Origin: JABMMZ01 sp964505065
GTDB lineage: Bacteria; Bacteroidota; Bacteroidia; NS11-12g; UBA955
Direction: 5' to 3'
Length of the DNA stretch: 23,227 nucleotides
Assembly (NCBI GenBank): GCA_964505065.1
Contig: CAZDGF010000053.1
Span: 1-23,227 of the forward strand
In this document: positions 1 to 7,489 of the stretch, piece after piece
Position numbering within the stretch: position 1 is the first letter of the stretch
Layout of the letters: each line of letters begins with the position of its first letter
The notes under the pieces: model-generated
What the model was told of the DNA's origin: nothing
Seen by the model: only the letters and a program-made list of their open reading frames with translations
Databases searched by the model: none
Made by a program: the position numbers and the translations under genes

Positions 1-52
1 TAAATCAAATAGTTCAATTTTTCAAATTTCCTATTGATTAATTTGGGTTTAA
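1..52. repeat. Left arm of 52-bp inverted repeat at the window ends
   Basis: Positions 1-52 match the reverse complement of 23175-23226 at 51 of 52 bases; the only difference is position 28 (T) against 23199 (G, read as C). Similarity stops at 53. Within the arm, 1-12 and 31-41 can pair (ten pairs, one bulged A, one mismatch) around an 18-nt loop, and the single difference lies in that loop. Read along the transcripts of the flanking genes (TrmH-like gene on the left, CoA-binding gene on the right), both copies run in the same direction, starting AAACCC, and both lie 3' of the gene. No transposase is nearby. Confidence 0.9.
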
Positions 53-110
53 CATAAGATAATTTAAATTCCTATTCAAATTTACAACTAAAACAATCTC
101 CTTTAGCTTC

Positions 111-158
111 GTGCAACTTCGTTGCGCAATACAAAAATGCAAAGTAATTTTTGTATTG
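111..158. repeat. Two adjoining hairpins downstream of the TrmH-like gene
   Basis: 127-138 and 147-158 are a perfect 12-bp inverted repeat (CAATACAAAAAT / ATTTTTGTATTG) with an 8-nt loop. Beside it, 111-117 and 121-127 form a 7-bp stem (one G-T pair) with a TTC loop; the two share base 127, so they compete at the edge. On the minus strand they lie 38-85 nt past the stop of the methyltransferase gene and could stop transcription or protect the mRNA end. There is no clean U-tract, so calling them a Rho-independent terminator is an inference. Nothing coding is visible in 1-195. Confidence 0.6.
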
Positions 159-195
159 AAAAGAGAACAATTTGTTAACTAATTTTTATAAAAAT

Positions 196-945
196 TTATG
201 TTCTTCTTTGCCTTACAGCTTCATACACCATAATAGCGGCTGCAACAGATACATTCATGCTGTCTATTTTGCCCAACATGGGTATTTTTACATTGGCATC
301 TGCAAAAGCTATCCACTCGCTGCTTACCCCTGTGGCTTCTGTGCCTACTATTAGGGCGGTGGCTTTGGTGTAGTTATGTTCAAAATAATTACTGGCTTTA
401 TGCAAATTGCTGCAATAGGTGGTAAATTTATGGTTTTTCAACCATTGCATAGTAGCGGCATTGCTGGCTATTGCCAAAGGTACTGTAAATACTGTACCCA
501 AACTACTGCGAATAATATTTGGACTATAAATATCCGAAGGCAAATTGCAGCAAATTACAGCATCTATATTAGCGGCATCTGCTGTACGCAATATTGCTCC
601 TAAATTGCCTGGTTTTTCTACTGCTTCTATAACAAGTACTAAAGGATTTTTAGGTAGTTTTAAATTCTCTAATTGATTTATTTTTGGTTTTGCAATAGCC
701 ATCAGTCCGCCTGTAGTTTCTCTGTAAGAAATTTTAGCAAATAATTCTTTACTTAAACTTATAAATTCTACTTTAGGATATTGTTTTTCTATCTGTTTTA
801 GTACTTGTGTATTGGCTATTTCTTTCAAATAAAAAATGGTTTCAAAAGGCACATTGGCAGCCATTGCCATTTCTATTTCTTTTTCGCCCTCTATGGCTGT
901 TAAGCCAAACTGTTTGCGGGTTTTAGATTTTTCTAAACTTTGCAA
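196..945 (-). CDS. TrmH/SpoU-family RNA 2'-O-ribose methyltransferase
   Basis: A SPOUT-class enzyme that probably transfers a methyl group from SAM to a ribose 2'-OH in rRNA or tRNA; the target nucleotide cannot be read from sequence. Counting from the TTG start, a substrate-binding N-terminal domain covers about 1-85. The SpoU domain then carries motif 1 (EAVEKPGNLGAILRTADAA, about 107-125, with Asn114 and Arg120), motif 2 (GTEATG, 201-206) and motif 3 (IPMLGKIDSMNVSVAAA, 221-237), the knotted SAM site. The only canonical in-frame start is TTG at 945, but the frame stays open upstream to 996 and those 17 codons read IKPRLEISSAANAKFKL, which resembles the usual family N-terminus (ISSxxNxKxKxL). 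The true start may therefore be a non-canonical codon near 996, just after the stop of the upstream gene. Family assignment is firm; the start and substrate are not. Confidence 0.9.
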   Translation of the reverse strand: MQSLEKSKTRKQFGLTAIEGEKEIEMAMAANVPFETIFYLKEIANTQVLKQIEKQYPKVEFISLSKELFAKISYRETTGGLMAIAKPKINQLENLKLPKNPLVLVIEAVEKPGNLGAILRTADAANIDAVICCNLPSDIYSPNIIRSSLGTVFTVPLAIASNAATMQWLKNHKFTTYCSNLHKASNYFEHNYTKATALIVGTEATGVSSEWIAFADANVKIPMLGKIDSMNVSVAAAIMVYEAVRQRRT

Positions 946-997
946 AAGTTTAAATTTTGCATTTGCAGCACTCGATATTTCAAGCCTAGGTTTAATA

Positions 998-1996
998 TTA
1001 TTTTATATTTAAAAATGTTTGAACGGATTGGCTGAAAATTTTCACCTTGTCAGCATCAGTAATATTGTTGTTGTCTTCAATAAATTTACCGTGCTCTAAA
1101 TCGCCAAGCGGAAAAGGATAATCTGTGCCATAGCATATTTTATCTGCTCCAAATAAATCTAATAAATACTCAAAAGATTTGCTATCGTGGGTAATGCCAT
1201 CTACCCAAAATTTACCAATATAATCTTTTGGATTTTTTACATCATTCAAATTTACCAAATCGGGGCGCACATGCCAACCATGGGCTATTCGCCCCAAGGT
1301 AAAAGGAAATGAACCACCTGCATGGGCAAACATTACCCTTAATTTTGGAAACTTATCAAACACACCACCAAATATCATGCTGCATATAGCTCGGCTTGTT
1401 TCCGCAGGCATACCAACCAACCAAGGCAGCCAAAATTTTTGGGTATATTCTTCGCCCATCATCTCCCAAGGATGAATAAATAAGCACATATCCAAACTTT
1501 CGGCAGCGGCATAAAAAGGCATAAATTTATCGTCATCTAAATTTAATTTGTTGATATTGCTGCCAATTTGAACACCGGGAATGCCGAGTGTTTTCAAACG
1601 CTCTAATTCTTTTATTGCCAAAGGTATATCCTGCATGGGCAATGTACCCAAGCCAATAAATTTATCTGCATAATCTTGTTGAATTTTAGCAATATGGTCG
1701 TTTAAAAAAGCTGCCCACCAAGCTGTATCGTGCGGTTTTGCCCAGTAATTGAATAATACTGGCACAGTGCAAAGCACCATTTTATCTACATTGTTAGCTG
1801 CCATATCCCAAAGTATAGCTTCAGGATTAATGCAATTTTGCTCCACTGTTCTAAAAAATTTGCCATCATCTCGTATCATATTTACTGCATTGTTTTTTTC
1901 AATATGTTCCAATTGAATAAAACCACCATAGCCAAATTTATATTTTAAATCGGGCCAATGCGAAGGCATTATATGTGCATGACAATCTATTTTCAT
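998..1996 (-). CDS. 2-amino-3-carboxymuconate-6-semialdehyde decarboxylase (ACMSD)
   Basis: A zinc-dependent, non-oxidative decarboxylase of the amidohydrolase superfamily. It converts 2-amino-3-carboxymuconate 6-semialdehyde, from 3-hydroxyanthranilate, to 2-aminomuconate semialdehyde, diverting kynurenine-pathway carbon from quinolinate and NAD synthesis toward complete oxidation. At 332 residues it is close to the animal enzyme in length and matches it through long blocks: the N-terminus MKIDCHAH, the FGYGG block, TVPV..YWAKP, GLGTLPMQ, PWLVGMPAET, KFPKL, and GTDYPFPLG. Zinc ligands are visible as His6, His8, His175 and Asp292, with His225 as the catalytic His, and Arg49 and Arg244 at the substrate-carboxylate positions. 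The ATG at 1996 gives exactly the family N-terminus. It is followed immediately by the methyltransferase gene. No other kynurenine gene is in the window. A broader amidohydrolase_2 role is possible, but residue conservation favours true ACMSD. Confidence 0.9.
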   Translation of the reverse strand: MKIDCHAHIMPSHWPDLKYKFGYGGFIQLEHIEKNNAVNMIRDDGKFFRTVEQNCINPEAILWDMAANNVDKMVLCTVPVLFNYWAKPHDTAWWAAFLNDHIAKIQQDYADKFIGLGTLPMQDIPLAIKELERLKTLGIPGVQIGSNINKLNLDDDKFMPFYAAAESLDMCLFIHPWEMMGEEYTQKFWLPWLVGMPAETSRAICSMIFGGVFDKFPKLRVMFAHAGGSFPFTLGRIAHGWHVRPDLVNLNDVKNPKDYIGKFWVDGITHDSKSFEYLLDLFGADKICYGTDYPFPLGDLEHGKFIEDNNNITDADKVKIFSQSVQTFLNIK

Positions 1997-2004
1997 TGTT
2001 TGGG

Positions 2005-2012
2005 CAAAAATA
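2005..2012 (-). promoter_or_regulatory. Candidate -7 element (TATTTTTG) for the ACMSD gene
   Basis: Read on the minus strand this matches TAnnTTTG and lies 9-16 nt before the ATG, implying a nearly leaderless mRNA. No good TTTG is at -33, so confidence is limited. Confidence 0.4.
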
Positions 2013-2148
2013 AGAAAATGAAAGGTATAACACTTGTTTTTTCTTTATGTTGTTTAATTTGCTTACTTAAGTATTACAAAATTGACATAAAATATCAAGC
2101 AAAATATAAAATTCAACGAAATTTAAAATTGGCAATTTCAAAATACCA

Positions 2149-2156
2149 TACATTTG
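2149..2156 (+). promoter_or_regulatory. Candidate -7 element (TACATTTG) for the hydrolase gene
   Basis: Matches TAnnTTTG, with TTGG at 2129-2132 as possible -33. It lies about 22 nt before the TTG start at 2178, which supports that start over the later in-frame ATG codon around 2241. Confidence 0.45.
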
Positions 2157-2177
2157 TAAATATTGTATAAATAACCA

Positions 2178-3131
2178 TTGAAGAAAAAGCAAAAAATAGT
2201 TAAAAAATTACTTTGGATATGCTTAATTTTATTTATTTTAATGAATATTATTGCCAATTTTCATGCGTATAAATTTACCCATTTTTCAGATAATAATGCT
2301 ATCGTAAAAACCAAAAGCCCTGAAAAATTAACTACCACAGATAAATTGAATGCCATTGTTTTTGGCATCAATAATCCACGACCAAGCAATATAAAATTAC
2401 CAACAGAAAAATATGAAAAAATAGTATTGCAAAGCAATAAAAAAATAGAATGTTGGCATATAAAAATAAAAGATACCGCAAAAGGAACTGTGATACTTTT
2501 TCATGGATATAGTGGCGAAAAATCTTCAATGTTAAATAAATCTGACGAATTGAATGCACTTGGATATAATACCATTTTAGTAGATTTTATGGGTAGCGGT
2601 GGCTCTGAAGGAAAACAAACCACACTTGGCTTTAAAGAAGCTGAACAGGTAAAAACTGTTTACGATTATGCAATTACTATAGGCGAAAAAAATATTTATT
2701 TAATGGGTACTTCTATGGGTGCAGTGGCTATTTTAAAAGCTATAAATGATTATCAACTTACGCCCAAAGCTATAGTTTTAGAGTGTCCATTTGGCTCAAT
2801 GTATCAAACCACTTGCGCAAGGTTTAACAATATGAAAGCCCCTGCTTTTCCTATGGCAGGACTTTTGGTGTTTTGGGGTGGTGTTCAAAATAATTTTTGG
2901 GCATTTGGGCATAAACCAACAAAATATGCAAAAAATACAAATTGCCCAGTGTTATTACTTTATGGCGAGCAAGACCAAAATGTAAGTAGGCAAGAAATAG
3001 ATGCAATTTATAGCAATCTTAACGGTTCAAAAACGCTGAAAATATACCCCAATGCAGGGCATGAAGATTATTTAATACAATATAAAAATGAATGGCGGAA
3101 AGATGTTGAAGATTTTTTTCAATTTTACTAA
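2178..3131 (+). CDS. Membrane-anchored alpha/beta hydrolase
   Basis: A serine hydrolase of the alpha/beta fold, probably an esterase, lipase or acyl hydrolase; the substrate is unknown. The TTG start gives a lysine-rich N-terminus followed by a hydrophobic segment (about 10-28) that should act as a signal anchor or uncleaved signal, placing the catalytic domain outside the inner membrane. The oxyanion-loop segment LFHGYSG is at about 107-113. The nucleophile elbow GTSMG gives Ser179, the acid is probably Asp266 (YGEQDQ), and the base is His295 (NAGHED). All three are present and correctly spaced, so the enzyme looks active. pdxJ follows 52 nt later but has its own promoter-like site. Comparable Bacteroidota proteins are usually annotated only as hydrolases. 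Confidence 0.85.
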   Translation: MKKKQKIVKKLLWICLILFILMNIIANFHAYKFTHFSDNNAIVKTKSPEKLTTTDKLNAIVFGINNPRPSNIKLPTEKYEKIVLQSNKKIECWHIKIKDTAKGTVILFHGYSGEKSSMLNKSDELNALGYNTILVDFMGSGGSEGKQTTLGFKEAEQVKTVYDYAITIGEKNIYLMGTSMGAVAILKAINDYQLTPKAIVLECPFGSMYQTTCARFNNMKAPAFPMAGLLVFWGGVQNNFWAFGHKPTKYAKNTNCPVLLLYGEQDQNVSRQEIDAIYSNLNGSKTLKIYPNAGHEDYLIQYKNEWRKDVEDFFQFY

Positions 3132-3134
3132 TTA

Positions 3135-3167
3135 TTTGTTGTATAATTTTATATTCAATTACTTTTG
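3135..3167 (+). promoter_or_regulatory. Candidate promoter of pdxJ
   Basis: TTTG at 3135-3138 and TACTTTTG at 3160-3167 are 21 nt apart, a full match to the Bacteroidota -33/-7 pattern. The -7 element ends 16 nt before the pdxJ ATG. pdxJ can thus be transcribed independently of the hydrolase gene. Confidence 0.6.
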
Positions 3168-3183
3168 CCATAATTTATAATCT

Positions 3184-3915
3184 ATGTCCAATACCACCAA
3201 ATTAAGTGTAAATATTAATAAACTTGCAACCATACGCAATGCACGTGGGGGCAATAATCCAGATATAATTGCTTATGCAAAAAAAATAGAAAGCTATGGC
3301 GCACAAGGTATAACTATACATCCTCGCCCAGATGAAAGACATATACGCTACCAAGATGCTATAGATTTAAAGCAGGTTGTAACTACGGAGTATAATATTG
3401 AAGGCAATCCTACTCCAGATTTTGTAGCTTTGGTGCTACAACTAAAGCCCCATCAAGTAACCCTTGTGCCCGATGAACCCAATGTATTAACTAGCAACCA
3501 AGGTTGGGATACTATTAAACACCAAAGTTTTTTGACAGAAATAATTTCTGAGTTTAAAGCCAATGGCATTCGTACAAGTATTTTTTTAAACCCTGAAACC
3601 CACCTTGTAGAACCTGCAAAAACCACCGGAGCAGATAGAATAGAGTTATATACTGAAAGCTATGCTACACATTATTTTGAAAATAAAGCAAAAGCAATTG
3701 CTCCTTATATAGCTACTTCTAATGCAGCCAATAGCATAGGTTTGGGCATAAATGCTGGACACGATTTAGATTTGAATAATCTTGCCTATTTTGCTCAAAA
3801 TATTCCTAATTTGTTAGAAGTAAGCATAGGGCATGCACTAATATGCGATGCTTTGGAATATGGTATGGCTAATACCATTAAAATGTATTTGAACCAATTA
3901 AGTTGTTTTGGTTAA
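3184..3915 (+). CDS. pdxJ: Pyridoxine 5'-phosphate synthase
   Basis: Condenses 1-deoxy-D-xylulose 5-phosphate with 3-amino-2-oxopropyl phosphate to give pyridoxine 5'-phosphate, the last ring-forming step of the DXP-dependent vitamin B6 route, in the cytoplasm. The 243 residues fit the family. The N-terminal strand reads LSVNINKLATIRNARGG, the phosphate-binding RNARG being intact. The three catalytic residues known from E. coli PdxJ are present: His46 (ITIHPRPDERHI), Glu73 (NIEGN) and His193 (NAGHDL), as is the IGHALI loop near the C-terminus. In place of the usual NIDH the protein has NINK, which I associate with Bacteroidota PdxJ. The gene is closed by a strong hairpin at 3938-3976. Identification is firm. 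Confidence 0.96.
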   Translation: MSNTTKLSVNINKLATIRNARGGNNPDIIAYAKKIESYGAQGITIHPRPDERHIRYQDAIDLKQVVTTEYNIEGNPTPDFVALVLQLKPHQVTLVPDEPNVLTSNQGWDTIKHQSFLTEIISEFKANGIRTSIFLNPETHLVEPAKTTGADRIELYTESYATHYFENKAKAIAPYIATSNAANSIGLGINAGHDLDLNNLAYFAQNIPNLLEVSIGHALICDALEYGMANTIKMYLNQLSCFG

Positions 3916-3937
3916 AAAAATTTTGAAAACAACCAAT

Positions 3938-3976
3938 AAAAAAGGTTGACTATGCATTAAATAACCAACCTTTTTT
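3938..3976. terminator. Bidirectional hairpin terminator between pdxJ and the efflux operon
   Basis: 3938-3948 (AAAAAAGGTTG) pairs perfectly with 3966-3976 (CAACCTTTTTT): 11 bp with a 17-nt loop. Each arm ends in six A or T, so a U-tract follows the stem on either strand. It lies between the convergent pdxJ and RND genes and can end both transcripts. Confidence 0.85.
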
Positions 3977-3998
3977 AAGATAAAATATATTTTACTAA

Positions 3999-6900
3999 TT
4001 AGGCATCAAGATTGCCATAGTCTAATTTCTTTTTTTGTAACCATAGTATAAAACTTAATATTAAGATTAAAAATGGAATATACATAGCTATTGTTGGCAA
4101 GCCAAAGTATTTTAAAATAATAATTGATTTGCGTTTTAATCTTTCGGCTACCAAATACATGGCAGGAATAACTAAAAGCGTAAGCGCTGTAGCAAACAAT
4201 AATCCAAATATCATTGTCCAACTTAAAGGACCAAAGAAAGCAACATTGTCGCCACCAAAATAAATGTGCGGATTAAGCTCTGTAAACAAGGTTTCAAAAT
4301 TAATATTTAATCCTACTGCCAAAGGTATTAATCCTAATATTGCAGCTACGGCAGTCAATATTACAGGTGTCATACGGGTGCGCCCAGCCTCTAATGTAGC
4401 AGTATATAAATTTACGCCATCTTTTCGGGCAAATTCGGCAAACTCTACAAGCAATATACCATTTCGCACCACAATGCCTCCAAGAGCCACAATACCTATA
4501 CCTGTCATAACAATGCTCATTTCCATTTTAAATAACGATACACCAATTAATACACCCATTATACTCAATACAATTTCAGAAAGAATAATTATAGGCTTGC
4601 CGAATGAATTGAACAATCCTACCAATACCAACATCATTAAACCAATAGCTGTAAGCATAGCACCACCAAGAAAACTCATGGTTTCTTGCTGCTCCTCTTG
4701 GTCGCCAGCAAATTTTACAATTACATTGCCATCAGCTTTAAAGCCTTCCATTTTTTCCTGTACTTTTTCTACTACTTCGTTGGGGTTAAAGCCATCTTTT
4801 ACATCGCTACTAATGGTAATTACACGTTTATCATTTTTGCGTTTTATACCACTGTACGTGTAATCGTAGCGTATATTGCAAACAGAGGAAAGAGGAACAC
4901 TTCTAATCATACCACCCATATTCATATCTCGGTAGGTTATTTTTAAATTGCGAATAGTTTCTATATCTGCTCTTTGCTCGGCATTATAACGCAATTGAAT
5001 TGGATATTCATCGTCCACATCTCTAAATTTGCTTGCCTCTACACCGTAAACAGCTCCTCGAATTTCCATTGCCAATTGGGCAGTAGAAAGTCCTTCACGT
5101 TGGGCACGTTCTCTATCTATATCAAAAACAATTTCTGGTTTATTGCTTACAAAATCGCTTTTTAAGCCTGATACACCTGCAATATTTTGACGTTGAATAA
5201 ATACTTTTAACTTTTCAGAATTTTTTACCAATTCATTAAAATCTTCTCCCACTATTTCAATACTTATTGGCTTTGGCTGTGGTGGTCCGCTTTGTTCTTT
5301 ATTTACACTTATATCTGCCTCGGGCAAATCCCATTTAAGGTTTTGTAAACCTTGTAAATATTTTGTTGTACTCGCCCCATTCCGCAAACCAAATTCTACA
5401 AACGAAATGGCTATTTTACCTCTGTTTGGATATGCATTTTGGTCGGCATCAGCAGGGTCGGTTACACCAATAGTAACATTGCTTATCATGCTTTCTACCA
5501 AAGGATTGTTTTTGCCAATTACGGTATATACTTTTTCCTCTACTTTACGCATTAGTTTGTTGGTAACAGCAGGGTCGGTGCCATCGGGTAGTTTAACATA
5601 AACATACACATTGTTTGGGTCGCCATCAGGAAAAAATACTATTGGTGGAGTACGCACAGCAAATAATACAAACGAAAAAATAAACAACAAAAATGTAAAA
5701 CCTAATGTAGCCCATGGATAAGCCAAACACCATTTTAAAACTTTTGTATAGCCATTCACAAATTTAGGCCATACTTTAAATTGCCATGCTTCTATTACTT
5801 TGTACAGCCATAAGCGATGTAGCAATAAAAATAAAGCTAAAAATACTACAAAATTTCCTACACCAATACTTCCACTAGCATAAGCTATAAGTGCAACAAC
5901 GGCATACAGCAATAGTTGCATGCCTGTTTTTTTATTTAGCTTGCCATATTTTAATTTTTCATCTTCATGGCTTTTCATAAAATCTACTGCAAATACAGGA
6001 TTGATAATATATGCCACAAATAAAGAAGCCAATAGGGAAATAATAAGTGTAACAGGTAAAAAGTACATAAACTTACCTATTATACCTGTCCAAAAAGCCA
6101 AAGGAATAAAAGGAGCAAGCGTAGTAATAGTACCCGATAGTACAGGTAAAAACACCTCGCCTACAGCCATTTTTGCAGCTGTTTTTATATCTCGCTTGCC
6201 ATTGTCAAAGAGCCTATGGGTATTTTCTATTACCACAATTGCGTCATCTACCACTATGCCCAATGCCAATATGAATGAAAATAGCACTATCATATTGAAC
6301 GAAAAATCTATACTTGGCATAAATAAAAAGGCAATAAACATAGATAAAGGCACAGAAAGCGCAACGAATAAGGCATTGGTAACACCCATAAAAAACATCA
6401 ATACAATAGTTACCAATATAAAACCAATAATAATGGTATTAATTAACTCGTGTAGTGAGCTTTTGGTAACCTTACTTTGGTCGCCACTTATTGTAATATC
6501 TAAGCCCGCAGGAAATTGCGAGGCTTTCATTTCTTTGATGATTGCTTTAATTTTATCGGCAGCGTCTATCAAATTTTCTCCACTTCTTTTAATGATATTA
6601 AGCGTTATTACATTTTTGCCATTAGAACTGCTATAGCTTTCTTGCTCAACAAAACCATCTATAACTGTTGCAAAATCTTTGATAAACATTTTTGCACCGC
6701 TTTGCGAGGTTACCAATATGTTTTCAATTTCTGCTGGTGTTGCAAATTCGCTTTTTATGCTCAAATTAGGTTTCATGCCATTTAATGGTACAGTTCCTCC
6801 AGTAATAGAAAGATTTTCGCCTGAAATAGCACGTTGTACATCGCCAAGTGTAAGTTGGGCAGCTTGAAGTTTATAGGCATCTATATTTACTTGTATTTCT

Positions 6901-7463
6901 CTTTCTAAAGCACCTACTATTTTTACTTCATTTATTTCTTTCAGTCCTTCAATTTTATCTTCAAGGTCTTCCGCATATTTTTTAAGTTGTTTAAGTTCGT
7001 ATTTACCTGCTATGTTTACATACATAATAGGAAATTCTGAAAAGGCAATTTCTTTTACCAATGGCTCTTTGGTGAGCACGGCTGGTAAATCGCCTCTCGA
7101 TTCGTCCACAGCATCTTTTACCTTTTGCTTGGCTACTTCTACCTTTACATCGGTATGAAATTCTACCGTAATAATACTTACATCTTGTAAAGAATTACTT
7201 GTAAATTTTTTAACCCCTGATATTGATTTTATACGTTTTTCAATGGGTTTGGTAATGGTGTTTTCAATATTTGTAGGCGAGTTTCCACCATTAATAGTAC
7301 TTATAATAAAAGTAGGTACGGTAATGTCTGGAAAATTTTCTTTCGGCAGCGAGTTGTAAGCCATTATACCTGCAAGCGAAATAAATATGGTAACCAAGTA
7401 TATTGTTACTTTATTATCTATTGCCCAACTTGAGGGTTTAAATTCTTTAAATTTTTCTAACAT
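3999..7463 (-). CDS. RND multidrug efflux pump, inner-membrane permease
   Basis: The proton-driven pump of a tripartite efflux system, resembling the HAE-1 (AcrB-like) branch. At 1154 residues it is about 100 longer than AcrB. TM1 is at about 20-37, then the first porter domain. In TM4 the proton-relay pair is Asp406/Asp407 (GIVVDDAIVVIEN). In TM10 the motif GGIVVRNGILLVEFA has Arg where AcrB has the relay Lys. Two extra hydrophobic segments (about 514-530 and 535-550) lie between TM6 and TM7, and one more follows TM12 near the C-terminus. No trio of acidic metal-pump residues stands out, so organic substrates are more likely than metals, but the substrate cannot be read. It is the last gene of the operon, 26 nt after the adaptor gene, and ends at a bidirectional terminator. 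Confidence 0.95.
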   Translation of the reverse strand: MLEKFKEFKPSSWAIDNKVTIYLVTIFISLAGIMAYNSLPKENFPDITVPTFIISTINGGNSPTNIENTITKPIEKRIKSISGVKKFTSNSLQDVSIITVEFHTDVKVEVAKQKVKDAVDESRGDLPAVLTKEPLVKEIAFSEFPIMYVNIAGKYELKQLKKYAEDLEDKIEGLKEINEVKIVGALEREIQVNIDAYKLQAAQLTLGDVQRAISGENLSITGGTVPLNGMKPNLSIKSEFATPAEIENILVTSQSGAKMFIKDFATVIDGFVEQESYSSSNGKNVITLNIIKRSGENLIDAADKIKAIIKEMKASQFPAGLDITISGDQSKVTKSSLHELINTIIIGFILVTIVLMFFMGVTNALFVALSVPLSMFIAFLFMPSIDFSFNMIVLFSFILALGIVVDDAIVVIENTHRLFDNGKRDIKTAAKMAVGEVFLPVLSGTITTLAPFIPLAFWTGIIGKFMYFLPVTLIISLLASLFVAYIINPVFAVDFMKSHEDEKLKYGKLNKKTGMQLLLYAVVALIAYASGSIGVGNFVVFLALFLLLHRLWLYKVIEAWQFKVWPKFVNGYTKVLKWCLAYPWATLGFTFLLFIFSFVLFAVRTPPIVFFPDGDPNNVYVYVKLPDGTDPAVTNKLMRKVEEKVYTVIGKNNPLVESMISNVTIGVTDPADADQNAYPNRGKIAISFVEFGLRNGASTTKYLQGLQNLKWDLPEADISVNKEQSGPPQPKPISIEIVGEDFNELVKNSEKLKVFIQRQNIAGVSGLKSDFVSNKPEIVFDIDRERAQREGLSTAQLAMEIRGAVYGVEASKFRDVDDEYPIQLRYNAEQRADIETIRNLKITYRDMNMGGMIRSVPLSSVCNIRYDYTYSGIKRKNDKRVITISSDVKDGFNPNEVVEKVQEKMEGFKADGNVIVKFAGDQEEQQETMSFLGGAMLTAIGLMMLVLVGLFNSFGKPIIILSEIVLSIMGVLIGVSLFKMEMSIVMTGIGIVALGGIVVRNGILLVEFAEFARKDGVNLYTATLEAGRTRMTPVILTAVAAILGLIPLAVGLNINFETLFTELNPHIYFGGDNVAFFGPLSWTMIFGLLFATALTLLVIPAMYLVAERLKRKSIIILKYFGLPTIAMYIPFLILILSFILWLQKKKLDYGNLDA

Positions 7464-7489
7464 AATAGTTTTGTATTTTTAAAAAAAAA

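Noticed and set aside
5920..6636. A 238-residue open frame on the plus strand inside the RND pump gene
   Set aside because: It is antisense to conserved transmembrane and porter segments, has low-complexity composition and no family resemblance. It is a by-product of codon use on the real strand, as is the 199-residue frame at 4264-4863.
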